Source: Oscillospiraceae bacterium (GTDB lineage: Bacteria > Bacillota > Clostridia > Oscillospirales > Ruminococcaceae). Taken from it: a stretch of 64,000 nt of DNA. The position numbers and the translations under genes were made by a program. Below the pieces are notes generated by a model that had not been told where the DNA came from, searched no databases, and worked only from the letters and a program-made list of their open reading frames with translations. Shown piece by piece: positions 1 through 7,653 of the stretch. Within the stretch, counting starts at the first letter, position 1; each line of letters starts with the position of its first letter. The stretch lies in contig JAFUNR010000006.1 in NCBI GenBank assembly GCA_017472965.1, positions 1 to 64,000 of the forward strand, written 5' to 3'.

Positions 1-14
1 GAGAAAGCCCCGTC

Positions 15-43
15 TTGCTTTTTTGGTCGATTTTGCGTATAAT
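15..43 (+). promoter_or_regulatory. predicted sigma-A promoter of a possible small RNA
   Basis: A -35 hexamer TTGCTT at 15-20 and a perfect -10 TATAAT at 38-43 are separated by 17 bases. No convincing gene follows; the next strong signal is the terminator at 253-280. The promoter therefore appears to drive a transcript of about 230 nt. Seen in sequence; activity is inferred. Confidence 0.5.
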
Positions 44-49
44 ATTATT

Positions 50-285
50 GTTAGGGTGACAACCACCCGAAACAACTGTGTTGCCCCTCCCATGGTGGTT
101 TATCACCACTGATAAGATTTTGATAAGCATCCATCGTACAGTTAAGATAATATGGGTAATCAAAATAATCAGAACGGCAGGCACAATATCTTCTAAACAA
201 GATTGTTTAAGATGTAAGCCCCTGCAACGAGTGGGAATGATCTCACAGGTCGAAAAAGCCCGGTCATCACCGGACTTTTTAAGGA
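50..285 (+). ncRNA. candidate small non-coding RNA of unknown family
   Basis: The stretch lies between a consensus-like promoter (15-43) and an intrinsic terminator (253-280), is AT-rich, and can form local hairpins such as GTGGGA/TCTCAC near 231-246 and ATCTT/AAGAT around 190-210. The only reading frame (78-290) has no clear ribosome binding site and an unremarkable composition. I could not match it to tmRNA, SRP RNA, RNase P RNA or a T-box. It could also be a leader for something lost, or the edge of a mobile element. Low to moderate confidence. Confidence 0.3.
253..280 (+). terminator. intrinsic terminator
   Basis: The hairpin AAAAAG-C-CCGGT / ACCGG-A-CTTTTT with a four-base loop is flanked by an A-run and a T-run, so it can work in both directions. 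It closes the possible small RNA that starts near 50. Confidence 0.7.
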
Positions 286-337
286 TTTGAGCCATTCGTG
301 GCAACGATCTGGCAACAAAATTTCATGATTCATAAGT

Positions 338-376
338 AAAGAGCTAACTGATCTCGATTGAGTCGGTTAGCTCTTT
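338..376 (+). terminator. intrinsic terminator
   Basis: A 12-base stem, AAAGAGCTAAC pairing with GTTAGCTCTTT, has an 11-base loop and a T-run. It stands alone between the possible small RNA and the promoter at 534. Bases 380-530 hold nothing recognisable. Confidence 0.7.
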
Positions 377-533
377 TCGCTGGGCGCGTTTTTTTGCTGT
401 CCTGTGCCGGTATTTGGCGGCAATCGATAAAAATGCAAAAAATTTCCGCTGTTCACAAGGATGAAAGAGAAAATTTGTGCAAATTGCGCGAATTGTGATG
501 AAAATAATGTGTTCTTATCAATCAAAATCTCAA

Positions 534-562
534 TTGACTTTTCTTTGTTCGGCTGATAAAAT
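534..562 (+). promoter_or_regulatory. promoter of the nucleoside importer operon
   Basis: The -35 TTGACT (534-539) and -10 TAAAAT (557-562) are separated by 17 bases. Transcription from about 570 gives a leader of about 300 nt containing the riboswitch at 599-750. Confidence 0.75.
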
Positions 563-598
563 TTGATATGTATTATTTATTAAAAAAATATTACCGAA

Positions 599-673
599 GC
601 GTTCGATACATCGCAAATGATATGGATTTGAAGTTTCTGGCCGGATGCCGTAAATGTCCGGGCTATCGATCGC
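599..673 (+). promoter_or_regulatory. variant purine-class riboswitch aptamer
   Basis: This is a three-way junction typical of the guanine/adenine/2'-deoxyguanosine family. P1 is GCGTTCG (599-605) with CGATCGC (667-673), one T-T mismatch. P2 is CAAAT/ATTTG with loop GATATGG (619-625). P3 is CCGGATG/TGTCCGG with loop CCGTAAA (648-654). J2/3 holds AAGTTTCT (631-638) and J3/1 is GCTAT (662-666). By alignment with B. subtilis xpt recalled from memory, U47 (634), U51 (638) and the specificity base C74 (663) are kept. U22, A52 and A73 are replaced by C609, G639 and G662, and C53 by G640. The C at position 74 predicts guanine-like Watson-Crick recognition. The altered triple predicts a changed pocket, for example 2'-deoxyguanosine or another purine. 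It precedes a BMP-family nucleoside importer. Confidence 0.88.
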
Positions 674-750
674 GTTGTTCCCTTCTGCGGGATAGTCGAA
701 ACAACGCACCGATAGGGTATTGTGTACCTTGATCGGTGTTTTTTGTTTTT
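663..750 (+). terminator. riboswitch expression platform with antiterminator and terminator
   Basis: The terminator stem is CACCGAT (707-713) with ATCGGTG (732-738), extended by AGGGTA/TACCTT and followed by a T-rich tract at 739-750. The competing antiterminator pairs CTATCG (663-668) with CGATAG (710-715) and GCGTTGTT (672-679) with AACAACGC (700-707). It takes bases from both the aptamer P1 3' strand and the terminator 5' strand. Ligand binding should stabilise P1, free the terminator and switch the importer off. Confidence 0.85.
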
Positions 751-868
751 GCCGCAGCCCGCGGAAAAAAAGAGGGATCGGCCGCAAAGGCCTGTGAAAA
801 TGTATCCTGCCCCGTGAGGGGTTATGATAAAGAAACAAACCAACGAACCAAATGAGGAGAGGTAAAGA

Positions 869-2053
869 ATGAAAAAGATTATCGCACTGCTGCTCGTTCT
901 GGCTATGGCGTTTTCCTTTGCTGCCTGCAGCAGCGGAAGCGCTGATGATACCGCTGATTTCAAGGCCGGTTTCATCTTCCTGCACGACGAGAACTCCACC
1001 TATGACCTGAACTTCATGAACGCCACCAAGGAAGCCTGCGAGGCTCTGGGCGTTGAGTATGTGACCAAGGTCAATATCCCCGAGTCCGAGGCCTGCTATG
1101 ATGCCGCTGCCGAGCTGGTTGAGGATGGCTGCACCTACATCTTCGCCGATTCCTTCGGCCATGAGCCCTACATGCTGCAGGCTGCCAAGGAATTCCCCGA
1201 TGTTCAGTTCTGCCATGCCACCGGTACGCAGGCTCACACCGCCGGTGTTGAGAATTACCACAACGCTTTCGCCAGCATCTACGAAGGCCGCTTCCTGGGC
1301 GGTGTTGCTGCCGGCATGAAGCTCAATGAGATGATCGCCAACGGCGAGTTCACCGCTGACGAGGCCAAGGTCGGTTACATTGGCGCTTTCCCCTATGCTG
1401 AGGTTATCTCCGGTATGACCTCCTTCTTCCTGGGTGTCCGCTATGTCTGCCCCACTGCCACCATGGATGTGACCTTCACCAACTCCTGGTATGATCCCAC
1501 CCTGGAGCAGGAAGGCGCTGTCAAGCTGATCAACAACGACTGCAAGCTGATCTCCCTGCATGCCGACTCCATGGGCGCTCCCACCGAGTGCCAGAACAAC
1601 GGCGTTCCCTTCGTGTTCTACAACGGCTCCGCTATGGATGCCTGCCCCGATACCTACATCGTTGCTTCCTACATCAACTGGGCTCCCTACATGATGTACT
1701 CCATGGAGGCTGCCATGAAGGGTGAGCCCATCGCCGCCGACTGGATCGGCACTCTGGAGAACGGCGGTGTTGCTCTGAAGGAGCTCAACGAGTCCGTTGC
1801 CGCCGAGGGCACTGCTGCCAAGCTGGAAGAGGTCAAGAACGCTCTGCTGGATGGCTCTCTGAAGGTCTTTGACACCGACACCTTCACCGTGAACGGCGAG
1901 GCTGTCGACAGCTACCTGGCTGACGTTGACGATCTGGGCGACTTTGTTCCCGAGACCGAGGTTGTGATCGACGGTTACTTCCATGAGTCCGAGTTCCGTT
2001 CCGCTCCCTACTTCGATATGTTCATCGACGGTATCACCAACCTCGACGCATAA
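869..2053 (+). CDS. BMP-family nucleoside-binding lipoprotein of an ABC importer
   Basis: This is the extracellular substrate-binding lipoprotein of a BMP/PnrA-type (YufN-like) ABC importer, a family that captures purine and other nucleosides. The 394-residue product starts with a lysine-rich signal peptide and a lipobox ending FAAC near residue 20, followed by a Ser/Gly linker. The start ATG has a GAGGAGAGG site about 8 bases upstream. The gene is first in a four-gene operon with the ATPase and two permeases that define this importer class. A purine-type riboswitch and terminator sit in its 300-nt leader, which supports a purine nucleoside substrate. Codon use is strongly biased to C- and T-ending codons, as expected for an abundant binding protein. 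The exact ligand is inferred. Confidence 0.9.
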   Translation: MKKIIALLLVLAMAFSFAACSSGSADDTADFKAGFIFLHDENSTYDLNFMNATKEACEALGVEYVTKVNIPESEACYDAAAELVEDGCTYIFADSFGHEPYMLQAAKEFPDVQFCHATGTQAHTAGVENYHNAFASIYEGRFLGGVAAGMKLNEMIANGEFTADEAKVGYIGAFPYAEVISGMTSFFLGVRYVCPTATMDVTFTNSWYDPTLEQEGAVKLINNDCKLISLHADSMGAPTECQNNGVPFVFYNGSAMDACPDTYIVASYINWAPYMMYSMEAAMKGEPIAADWIGTLENGGVALKELNESVAAEGTAAKLEEVKNALLDGSLKVFDTDTFTVNGEAVDSYLADVDDLGDFVPETEVVIDGYFHESEFRSAPYFDMFIDGITNLDA

Positions 2054-2114
2054 GAAAGCTTTTTGAAGCTGTACGCGAAAAAAGCTTTCGCATACAGATT
2101 CCGCAGATACTCAT

Positions 2115-2202
2115 GGGGCTGCTGCAGTTTTTGCAGCAGCCCCTGCAGTGCTGTAAAGGGCAGCCCAGTGACAGATACAGCCGCTGAGCTGCCCTTTGCA
2201 GC
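2115..2202 (+). terminator. two tandem hairpins between binding protein and ATPase genes
   Basis: Hairpin one is GGGGCTGCTGCA (2115-2126) with TGCAGCAGCCCC (2132-2143), a perfect 12-bp stem. Hairpin two is 2150-2164 with 2188-2202, 15 bp with one G-T wobble. Neither has a long T-run, so they are more likely partial attenuators or 3'-end stabilisers. Such elements keep the binding-protein mRNA more abundant than the membrane subunits. Inference from position. Confidence 0.55.
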
Positions 2203-2247
2203 TTTGTGGAGTGCCCATCATTTTATACAGAACTGGAGGACGAGCCT

Positions 2248-3777
2248 TTGGAGAAGAAAATTGCCACTGTAAAAATGCGGAACATCACCAAAACGTTCGG
2301 TACGGTTGTCGCCAATGACAAGGTGTGGCTGGATATTTATAAGGGGGAGATCCTTGCGCTGCTGGGCGAAAACGGCAGCGGAAAGACGACCCTGATGAAT
2401 ATGCTTTCCGGCATTTACTTTCCGGATGAAGGCGATATTTTCATCAACGACGAAAAGGTGGTCATCCGCTCCCCGAAGGATGCCTTTGACCACGGTATCG
2501 GTATGATCCACCAGCATTTTAAGCTGGTCGATGTGCTTACCGCTGCGGAAAACATCATTCTGGGTCTGGAAGGCAAACTGGATCTCAAGGCGGCGACCGA
2601 GAAGATCCGCCGGATCTGCGAGGCCTACGGCTTTGAGGTGGATCCCAACCAGAAGGTCTACGATATGTCCGTATCCCAAAAGCAGACGGTGGAGATCGTC
2701 AAGGTTCTTTTCCGCGGCGCTGACATCCTGATTCTGGATGAACCCACTGCCGTCCTTACCCCGCAGGAGACGGATAAGCTGTTTGCGGTGCTGCGCAATA
2801 TGCGCAACGACGGAAAAGCCATCGTGATCATCACCCACAAGATGCATGAAGTGGAGAAGCTTTCCGACCGGGTGGCCATTCTGCGCCATGGCCAGTTTGT
2901 CGGTGATCTGCCCACAGAGGGAACCGATGCGCAGGAGCTGACCAACATGATGGTCGGCTATTCCGTGAATCTGAATATTGCCCGCCCCGATCCGGTGGAT
3001 CCCAAGCCCCGTATCGAGGTGAACGGCCTGACAGTGCGCTCCATCGACGGTGTGCTGAAGCTGCAGGATGTTTCCTTTACCGCCATGAGCGGCGAGATCC
3101 TTGGTATTGCCGGTATTTCCGGCAGCGGCCAGAAAGAATTGCTGGAGGCCATTGCCGGTCTGCAGCCGGTGGAGAGCGGCTCCATCTGCTATGTGGAGGA
3201 TGACGGCACCCGCGATGAGCTGCTGGGCAAGGATCCGCTGAGTATTGCCGAAAAAGGCATCAGCCTTTCTTTCGTTCCCGAAGACCGTCTGGGCATGGGG
3301 CTTGTGGGCGGCATGGACCTGAGCGACAATATGATGCTCCGTTCCTTCCGCAAGGGCAGGAGCGTCTTCACCGACCGTAAGAGTCCGCGCCGTCTGGCAA
3401 AGCAGGTGGTGGAAGAGCTGAATGTCAAAACCCCCAGCATCGAAACGCCGGTGCGCAAGCTTTCCGGCGGCAACGTGCAGAAGGTTCTGGTCGGCCGCGA
3501 GATCGCCTCGGCGCCCAAGGTGCTGCTGACCGCCTATGCGGTGCGCGGTCTGGATATCAATTCCTCTCATACGATCTACGATCTGATCAACCAGCAGAAG
3601 CAGAAGGGTGTGGCCGTCGTCTACGTCGGCGAGGATCTGGATGTGCTGCTGGAGCTCTGCGACCGCATTCTGGTGCTCTGCGCCGGCAAGGTGAGCGGCA
3701 TCGTTCCCGGCAGAGGTGCGAAGAAGCGGGATGTGGGTATGATGATGACCCGCCTTGGAGGTAACAGCAATGAATAA
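2248..3777 (+). CDS. ABC transporter ATP-binding protein, two fused nucleotide-binding domains
   Basis: This cytoplasmic energiser of the nucleoside importer is YufO/PnrB-like. Its 509 residues hold two ATPase domains. The first has a Walker A motif GENGSGKT at residues 40-47, a Q-loop in HQHFK, a relaxed signature MSVSQKQ and Walker B ILILDEPTA. The second has the degenerate GISGSGQKE loop usual in this family, a canonical LSGGN signature and the RGLD segment. I place the start at TTG 2248 because GGAGGA lies 7 bases before it and the product then begins MEKKIATVKM. An in-frame upstream GTG at 2206 falls inside a hairpin and lacks a site. The last 8 bases overlap the next gene. Confidence 0.9.
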   Translation: MEKKIATVKMRNITKTFGTVVANDKVWLDIYKGEILALLGENGSGKTTLMNMLSGIYFPDEGDIFINDEKVVIRSPKDAFDHGIGMIHQHFKLVDVLTAAENIILGLEGKLDLKAATEKIRRICEAYGFEVDPNQKVYDMSVSQKQTVEIVKVLFRGADILILDEPTAVLTPQETDKLFAVLRNMRNDGKAIVIITHKMHEVEKLSDRVAILRHGQFVGDLPTEGTDAQELTNMMVGYSVNLNIARPDPVDPKPRIEVNGLTVRSIDGVLKLQDVSFTAMSGEILGIAGISGSGQKELLEAIAGLQPVESGSICYVEDDGTRDELLGKDPLSIAEKGISLSFVPEDRLGMGLVGGMDLSDNMMLRSFRKGRSVFTDRKSPRRLAKQVVEELNVKTPSIETPVRKLSGGNVQKVLVGREIASAPKVLLTAYAVRGLDINSSHTIYDLINQQKQKGVAVVYVGEDLDVLLELCDRILVLCAGKVSGIVPGRGAKKRDVGMMMTRLGGNSNE

Positions 3778-4867
3778 AACAAGAGAGCCTCTTTTCCATA
3801 TTGTCAAGCGGGGCGAGATGCCCTGGTACTTCGGATGGTCTGTCCGTGCGGTCTCCATCGTGCTGGCTCTTGCCTGCTGCGGTCTGATCACTGTGCTGGT
3901 CACCTCCGAAAACCCCATCAAGATCTTTTCCACCATCATTGACGGTTCTTTCGGCTCCAGCCGCAAATTCATGGTGCTGCTGCAGAATACCGCCATGCTG
4001 CTGTGCATTGCACTGGCGCTGACTCCTGCATTCAAAATGCGCTTCTGGAATATCGGCGGCGAGGGTCAGGCTCTTGCGGGTGCGCTGGCCTCTGCAGCAT
4101 GTATGATCCTGATGAAGGATCAGCCCAATCTGGTGGTGATCCCCTGTATGGTTGTCACCAGCATTCTGGCGGGTGCGCTCTGGGGCGCTGTTCCGGCCTT
4201 CTTCAAAGCCAGATTCGGCACCAACGAGACCCTCTTCACGCTGATGATGAACTATGTGGCCACACAGATCGTGGCCTACTTCTCCGTGGTGTGGGAAAAC
4301 CCCAAGGGCTCGGGCAATATCGGCGTGATCAATCCGTTATCAAAGGTGGGCTGGTTCCCGGAGATCTTCGGATCCAAATATGCCCTGAATATCATCATCG
4401 TCGCGCTGGTGACCGTCGCCATGTACATTTATCTCAACTATTCCAAGCACGGCTATGAGATCTCCGTTGTCGGCGAGAGCGAGCGTACCGCCAGATACAT
4501 CGGCATCAAGGTGGAGAAGGTCATCATCCGCACCATGCTGATCTCGGGCGCTGTCTGCGGCCTTGCCGGTCTGCTGCTGGTGGGCGGCACCAATCACACC
4601 CTCAATGCGGATATCGTTGCCGGCCGCGGCTTTACCGCCGTTATGGTCTCCTGGCTGGGCAAATTCAATCCCGTCTGGATGATCTTCACCAGTGTCCTGC
4701 TGGTTTTCCTTGAGCGCGGCGCCGGCGAGATCGCCACCGATTTCGGCCTGAACGCCTCCTTCGGTGATATTCTGACCGGTGTGATCCTGTTCTTCATCAT
4801 CGGCGGCGAATTCTTTATCAATTATAAGCTCAGTTTGACAAAAGCTGCGAAAAAGGAGGGGAAATGA
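3770..4867 (+). CDS. ABC importer permease (YufP/PnrC-like)
   Basis: This is one of the two membrane subunits of the nucleoside importer, 365 residues with about ten hydrophobic segments and the BPD_transp_2 character of sugar and nucleoside importers. Typical stretches include the glycine-rich NIGGEGQALAGA region near residue 90 and TNETLFTLMMNY near 150. The start ATG 3770 follows GGAGGTAACAGCA and overlaps the ATPase stop, which indicates translational coupling. It pairs with the permease that follows, whose start overlaps its stop by 4 bases. Confidence 0.9.
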   Translation: MNKTREPLFHIVKRGEMPWYFGWSVRAVSIVLALACCGLITVLVTSENPIKIFSTIIDGSFGSSRKFMVLLQNTAMLLCIALALTPAFKMRFWNIGGEGQALAGALASAACMILMKDQPNLVVIPCMVVTSILAGALWGAVPAFFKARFGTNETLFTLMMNYVATQIVAYFSVVWENPKGSGNIGVINPLSKVGWFPEIFGSKYALNIIIVALVTVAMYIYLNYSKHGYEISVVGESERTARYIGIKVEKVIIRTMLISGAVCGLAGLLLVGGTNHTLNADIVAGRGFTAVMVSWLGKFNPVWMIFTSVLLVFLERGAGEIATDFGLNASFGDILTGVILFFIIGGEFFINYKLSLTKAAKKEGK

Positions 4868-5868
4868 TCATGCTCGAAGCGATTCTTTCTTTCATTCCCC
4901 GTGCCATTGCACAGGGCGTGCCGCTTTTGTACGGAGCCACCGGCGAGATCATCACCCAGAAGTCGGGTAATATGAATCTGGGTATCCCCGGTGTCATGTA
5001 TGTCGGCGGCATCTGCGGTGTCATCGGCGCTTTCCTGTATGAGCAGAGCCTGCCCTCGCCCGAGGCCATCAACCCGGTGCTGGCCGTGCTGATCCCCACG
5101 CTGTTCAGTCTTATCGGTTCGCTGCTGATGGGCCTGCTTTTCTGTTTCCTCACCGTGACCCTGCGTGCAAACCAGAATGTCACCGGCCTTGCCATGACCA
5201 CCTTCGGCGTGGGTTTCGGCAACTTCTTCGGCGGCTCTCTGGTCAAGCTTTCCGGTGCGGATATGCCTTTTCTGGCACTTTCTGCCACCTCCAACTGCTT
5301 TAAGAAAACCCTGCCCTTTGCAGATAAGCTGGGCGTTTTCGGCGACCTTGTGCTGGGCTACAGCTTCCTTGTGTATCTGGCCATTGCCATTGCACTGATC
5401 GCCGCCTTTGTCATCAACCGCACCCGTACCGGCCTGCACCTGCGCGCTGTCGGCGAAAATCCCGGCACTGCGGATTCCGCCGGTATCAATGTCAACCGCT
5501 ACAAGTATTTTGCCACCTGCCTTGGCTGCATGATCGCAGGTCTGGGCGGTCTGTACTATGTCATGGATTACGCCAGCGGTATCTGGGCCAACAATGCTTT
5601 TGGCGACAGAGGCTGGCTTGCCATTGCACTGGTCATTTTCACTATCTGGCGGCCCAATGTGGGCGTGCTGGCTTCCTTCCTGTTCGGCGGCCTGTATATC
5701 CTGCATATGTACATTCCCTCCGGCATGAATCTTGCCGTGAAGGAGCTGTACAAAATGCTGCCCTATGTGGTGACCATCGTGGTGCTGATCATCTCTTCGC
5801 TGCGCAACCAGCGCGATAAGCAGCCGCCGCAGTCCCTCGGTTTGCCGTATTTCCGCGAGGACAGATGA
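4864..5868 (+). CDS. ABC importer permease (YufQ/PnrD-like)
   Basis: This second membrane subunit of the importer has 334 residues and multiple transmembrane helices. Recognisable family stretches are TGEIITQKSGNMNLG near residue 25 and LRAVGENPGTADSAGI near residue 195, typical of the shorter permease of BMP-linked importers. Its ATG overlaps the preceding TGA as ATGA and has AAGGAGGGG just upstream. It is the last gene of the operon; a terminator hairpin follows at 5913-5954. Confidence 0.9.
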   Translation: MIMLEAILSFIPRAIAQGVPLLYGATGEIITQKSGNMNLGIPGVMYVGGICGVIGAFLYEQSLPSPEAINPVLAVLIPTLFSLIGSLLMGLLFCFLTVTLRANQNVTGLAMTTFGVGFGNFFGGSLVKLSGADMPFLALSATSNCFKKTLPFADKLGVFGDLVLGYSFLVYLAIAIALIAAFVINRTRTGLHLRAVGENPGTADSAGINVNRYKYFATCLGCMIAGLGGLYYVMDYASGIWANNAFGDRGWLAIALVIFTIWRPNVGVLASFLFGGLYILHMYIPSGMNLAVKELYKMLPYVVTIVVLIISSLRNQRDKQPPQSLGLPYFREDR

Positions 5869-5912
5869 CCGGCTTCTTATAATCGCACCTGTTTGAACGA
5901 AATGGATTCAGG

Positions 5913-5954
5913 AGACCCTGTGCCATCCGCTGCGGATGACGCAGGGTCTTTTTT
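5913..5954 (+). terminator. intrinsic terminator, copy 1 of a repeated stem-loop
   Basis: AGACCCTG with CAGGGTCT plus an inner CATCCGC/GCGGATG stem is followed by six T. Almost the same stem-loop recurs at 11087-11131. Confidence 0.85.
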
Positions 5955-6031
5955 GTTGCTGTACCGGAACGGATACGATAACATTTTTCTCCCTGCAAAT
6001 AATAAAAAACAACACAGTTTTCAATTTCTTC

Positions 6032-6060
6032 TTGCATCCTGCCGCAAAACAGGGTATAGT
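6032..6060 (+). promoter_or_regulatory. promoter of the oxidoreductase/lyase gene group
   Basis: TTGCAT (6032-6037) and TATAGT (6055-6060) are spaced 17 bases apart, about 60 bases before the start codon at 6121. Confidence 0.65.
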
Positions 6061-6120
6061 GAAAGCGAAAAGACACCTGCGGCGCAGCCGCAGCGTAAAG
6101 GAGAAAAAGGGGAAAAGAAC

Positions 6121-7650
6121 ATGAGAATTGTTGTGATTGGTTCAAGCGGTCACAGTATTCTGTATATGCCGGTGCAGCATATGCCGGACCGTGACTTTGT
6201 TGCTGTTGCGCCGGGCAGCGCCGGTGAATCCATGGATGTTATTCTGAACAGGCTGACGCAGAGCGGCTATCAGCCGAAGCTGTACGCCGATTACAAAGAG
6301 ATGCTGCGCATGGAAAAGCCGGATGTTGCCATTGTGGATAATTACTACGGCGAGCACGCCGGCGTTATTCTGGATGCCTTTGCGGCGGGCTGCCATGTGC
6401 TGTCCGATAAGCCGGTTGCCGCAAGCCTGCAGGAGCTGGAGCAGGTGGAGGCGGCCTGGCGCAAAGCGGGTACCTGCTTTGCCGCTATGTTCACCTACCG
6501 CTACGAGGGCGCGTTTTTCCGGGCATGGCAGCTGGTGCAGCAGGGCGCTGTGGGCAGGGTCCGTCTGGTCAACACGCAGAAATCCTATAAATTCGGCAAG
6601 CGGCCCGATTTTATGAGCCGGCGCGAAAGCTATGGCGGAACGATCCCGTGGGTCGGTATTCACGGTCTGGAATGGATCAAGTGGATGAGCGGGGGCAGGC
6701 TGGAGGCGGTAAGCGCCGTGCAGGCGGCACAGGAAGCGCCCAACGGCGTCAGTCCGGAGACCACCGCGCTGATCCAGCTGCGGCTGAATGACGGCATGAT
6801 GGCCTCTGTCACCGTCGATTATCTGAATCCGGCGGCAGCGCCCAACCACGGCGATGACCGCATCCGCGTTGTGGGTACGGAGGGCGTGCTGGAGGTACGG
6901 GAGGACCGGATCATCCTGACCAATGCTGACGGCGTGCAGTATCCGGAATTCCCCGCTCATGCCGATATGCTCACGGATTTTCTGGATCAGGTGAATGGCG
7001 TGGGCGTGTGCCGCGTTTCGGCAGAGGATGCGCTGACGGTGACCCGCTGGGCGCTGCTGGCGCAGCAGGCAGCGGATACCAACAGGATTATTTACGACTG
7101 TCCGCAGGCGGCGCAGCGCCCTTTTACACAGGAGGAGTTTGAGCGCTATGTGGCGCTTGACTCCACCACCGACAATCTGCAGGATAATCTGCGCCGCGCC
7201 GAGCTTCTTGGCTTCGGCGGCAAGCAGATCACCATAGCGCCGGGGGCGGTCGTCCGAACCGCTCCGGAGAAAATCGGCCGCGAAGTGTTTATCGGTCTGT
7301 ACAGCTATATCAACGGGGATGTCACCGTGGAGGATCATGTCCTGATCGGCCCGCGCTGCTCGCTGACGGCGGGACACCACAAATTTGATCCGGTTACCGG
7401 CTGTTTTTCGGCGCGTACCGAGCAGGATTACGACAATTCCGTTCGTATCGGGTTTGGATCCTGGCTGGCAAGCAATGTGACCGTCACTGCCGGCGTGAAG
7501 ATCGGTCGTGCCAATCTGATTTGTGCCGGCGCGGTGGTCACGCATGATACACCGGATTATGCCATCATGGCGGGCATTCCCGCCAGACAGGTCGGGGAGA
7601 TCGATCCCGCAACGGGGGAATACCGCTGGTTCGGGAGAAAGGAAGGCTGA
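6121..7650 (+). CDS. Gfo/Idh/MocA oxidoreductase fused to a hexapeptide-repeat acyltransferase
   Basis: The 509-residue protein joins two enzymes. Residues 1 to about 340 form a Gfo/Idh/MocA NAD(P)-dependent sugar dehydrogenase: a Rossmann start MRIVVIGSSGHS, and SDKPVA near residue 100, which matches the usual EKP catalytic/cofactor motif. Residues from about 375 to the end form a left-handed beta-helix of hexapeptide repeats (GREVFIGLYS, VLIGPRCSLTAGHH, VRIGFGSWLASNV) ending with AIMAGIPARQVG, typical of sugar O- or N-acetyltransferases. The histidines in TAGHH are the expected catalytic site. The start is supported by a purine-rich AGGAGA site. A lyase gene follows after 3 bases. Oxidation and acylation of the same sugar is inferred. 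Confidence 0.85.
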   Translation: MRIVVIGSSGHSILYMPVQHMPDRDFVAVAPGSAGESMDVILNRLTQSGYQPKLYADYKEMLRMEKPDVAIVDNYYGEHAGVILDAFAAGCHVLSDKPVAASLQELEQVEAAWRKAGTCFAAMFTYRYEGAFFRAWQLVQQGAVGRVRLVNTQKSYKFGKRPDFMSRRESYGGTIPWVGIHGLEWIKWMSGGRLEAVSAVQAAQEAPNGVSPETTALIQLRLNDGMMASVTVDYLNPAAAPNHGDDRIRVVGTEGVLEVREDRIILTNADGVQYPEFPAHADMLTDFLDQVNGVGVCRVSAEDALTVTRWALLAQQAADTNRIIYDCPQAAQRPFTQEEFERYVALDSTTDNLQDNLRRAELLGFGGKQITIAPGAVVRTAPEKIGREVFIGLYSYINGDVTVEDHVLIGPRCSLTAGHHKFDPVTGCFSARTEQDYDNSVRIGFGSWLASNVTVTAGVKIGRANLICAGAVVTHDTPDYAIMAGIPARQVGEIDPATGEYRWFGRKEG

Positions 7651-7653
7651 GGA

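Noticed and set aside
78-290. 70-codon open frame near the left edge
   Set aside because: It has no ribosome binding site and unlikely composition, and it runs across the terminator hairpin at 253-280.
530-1984. Long open frame antisense to the binding-protein gene
   Set aside because: It mirrors a strongly codon-biased gene whose lipobox, RBS and homology are clear. Several similar long antisense frames (for example at 16026-18605 and 41534-44701) are artefacts of high GC content.
3000-3777. Degenerate Walker A in the second half of the ABC ATPase as a defect
   Set aside because: Loss of the Lys in the second domain is normal in this double-ATPase family.
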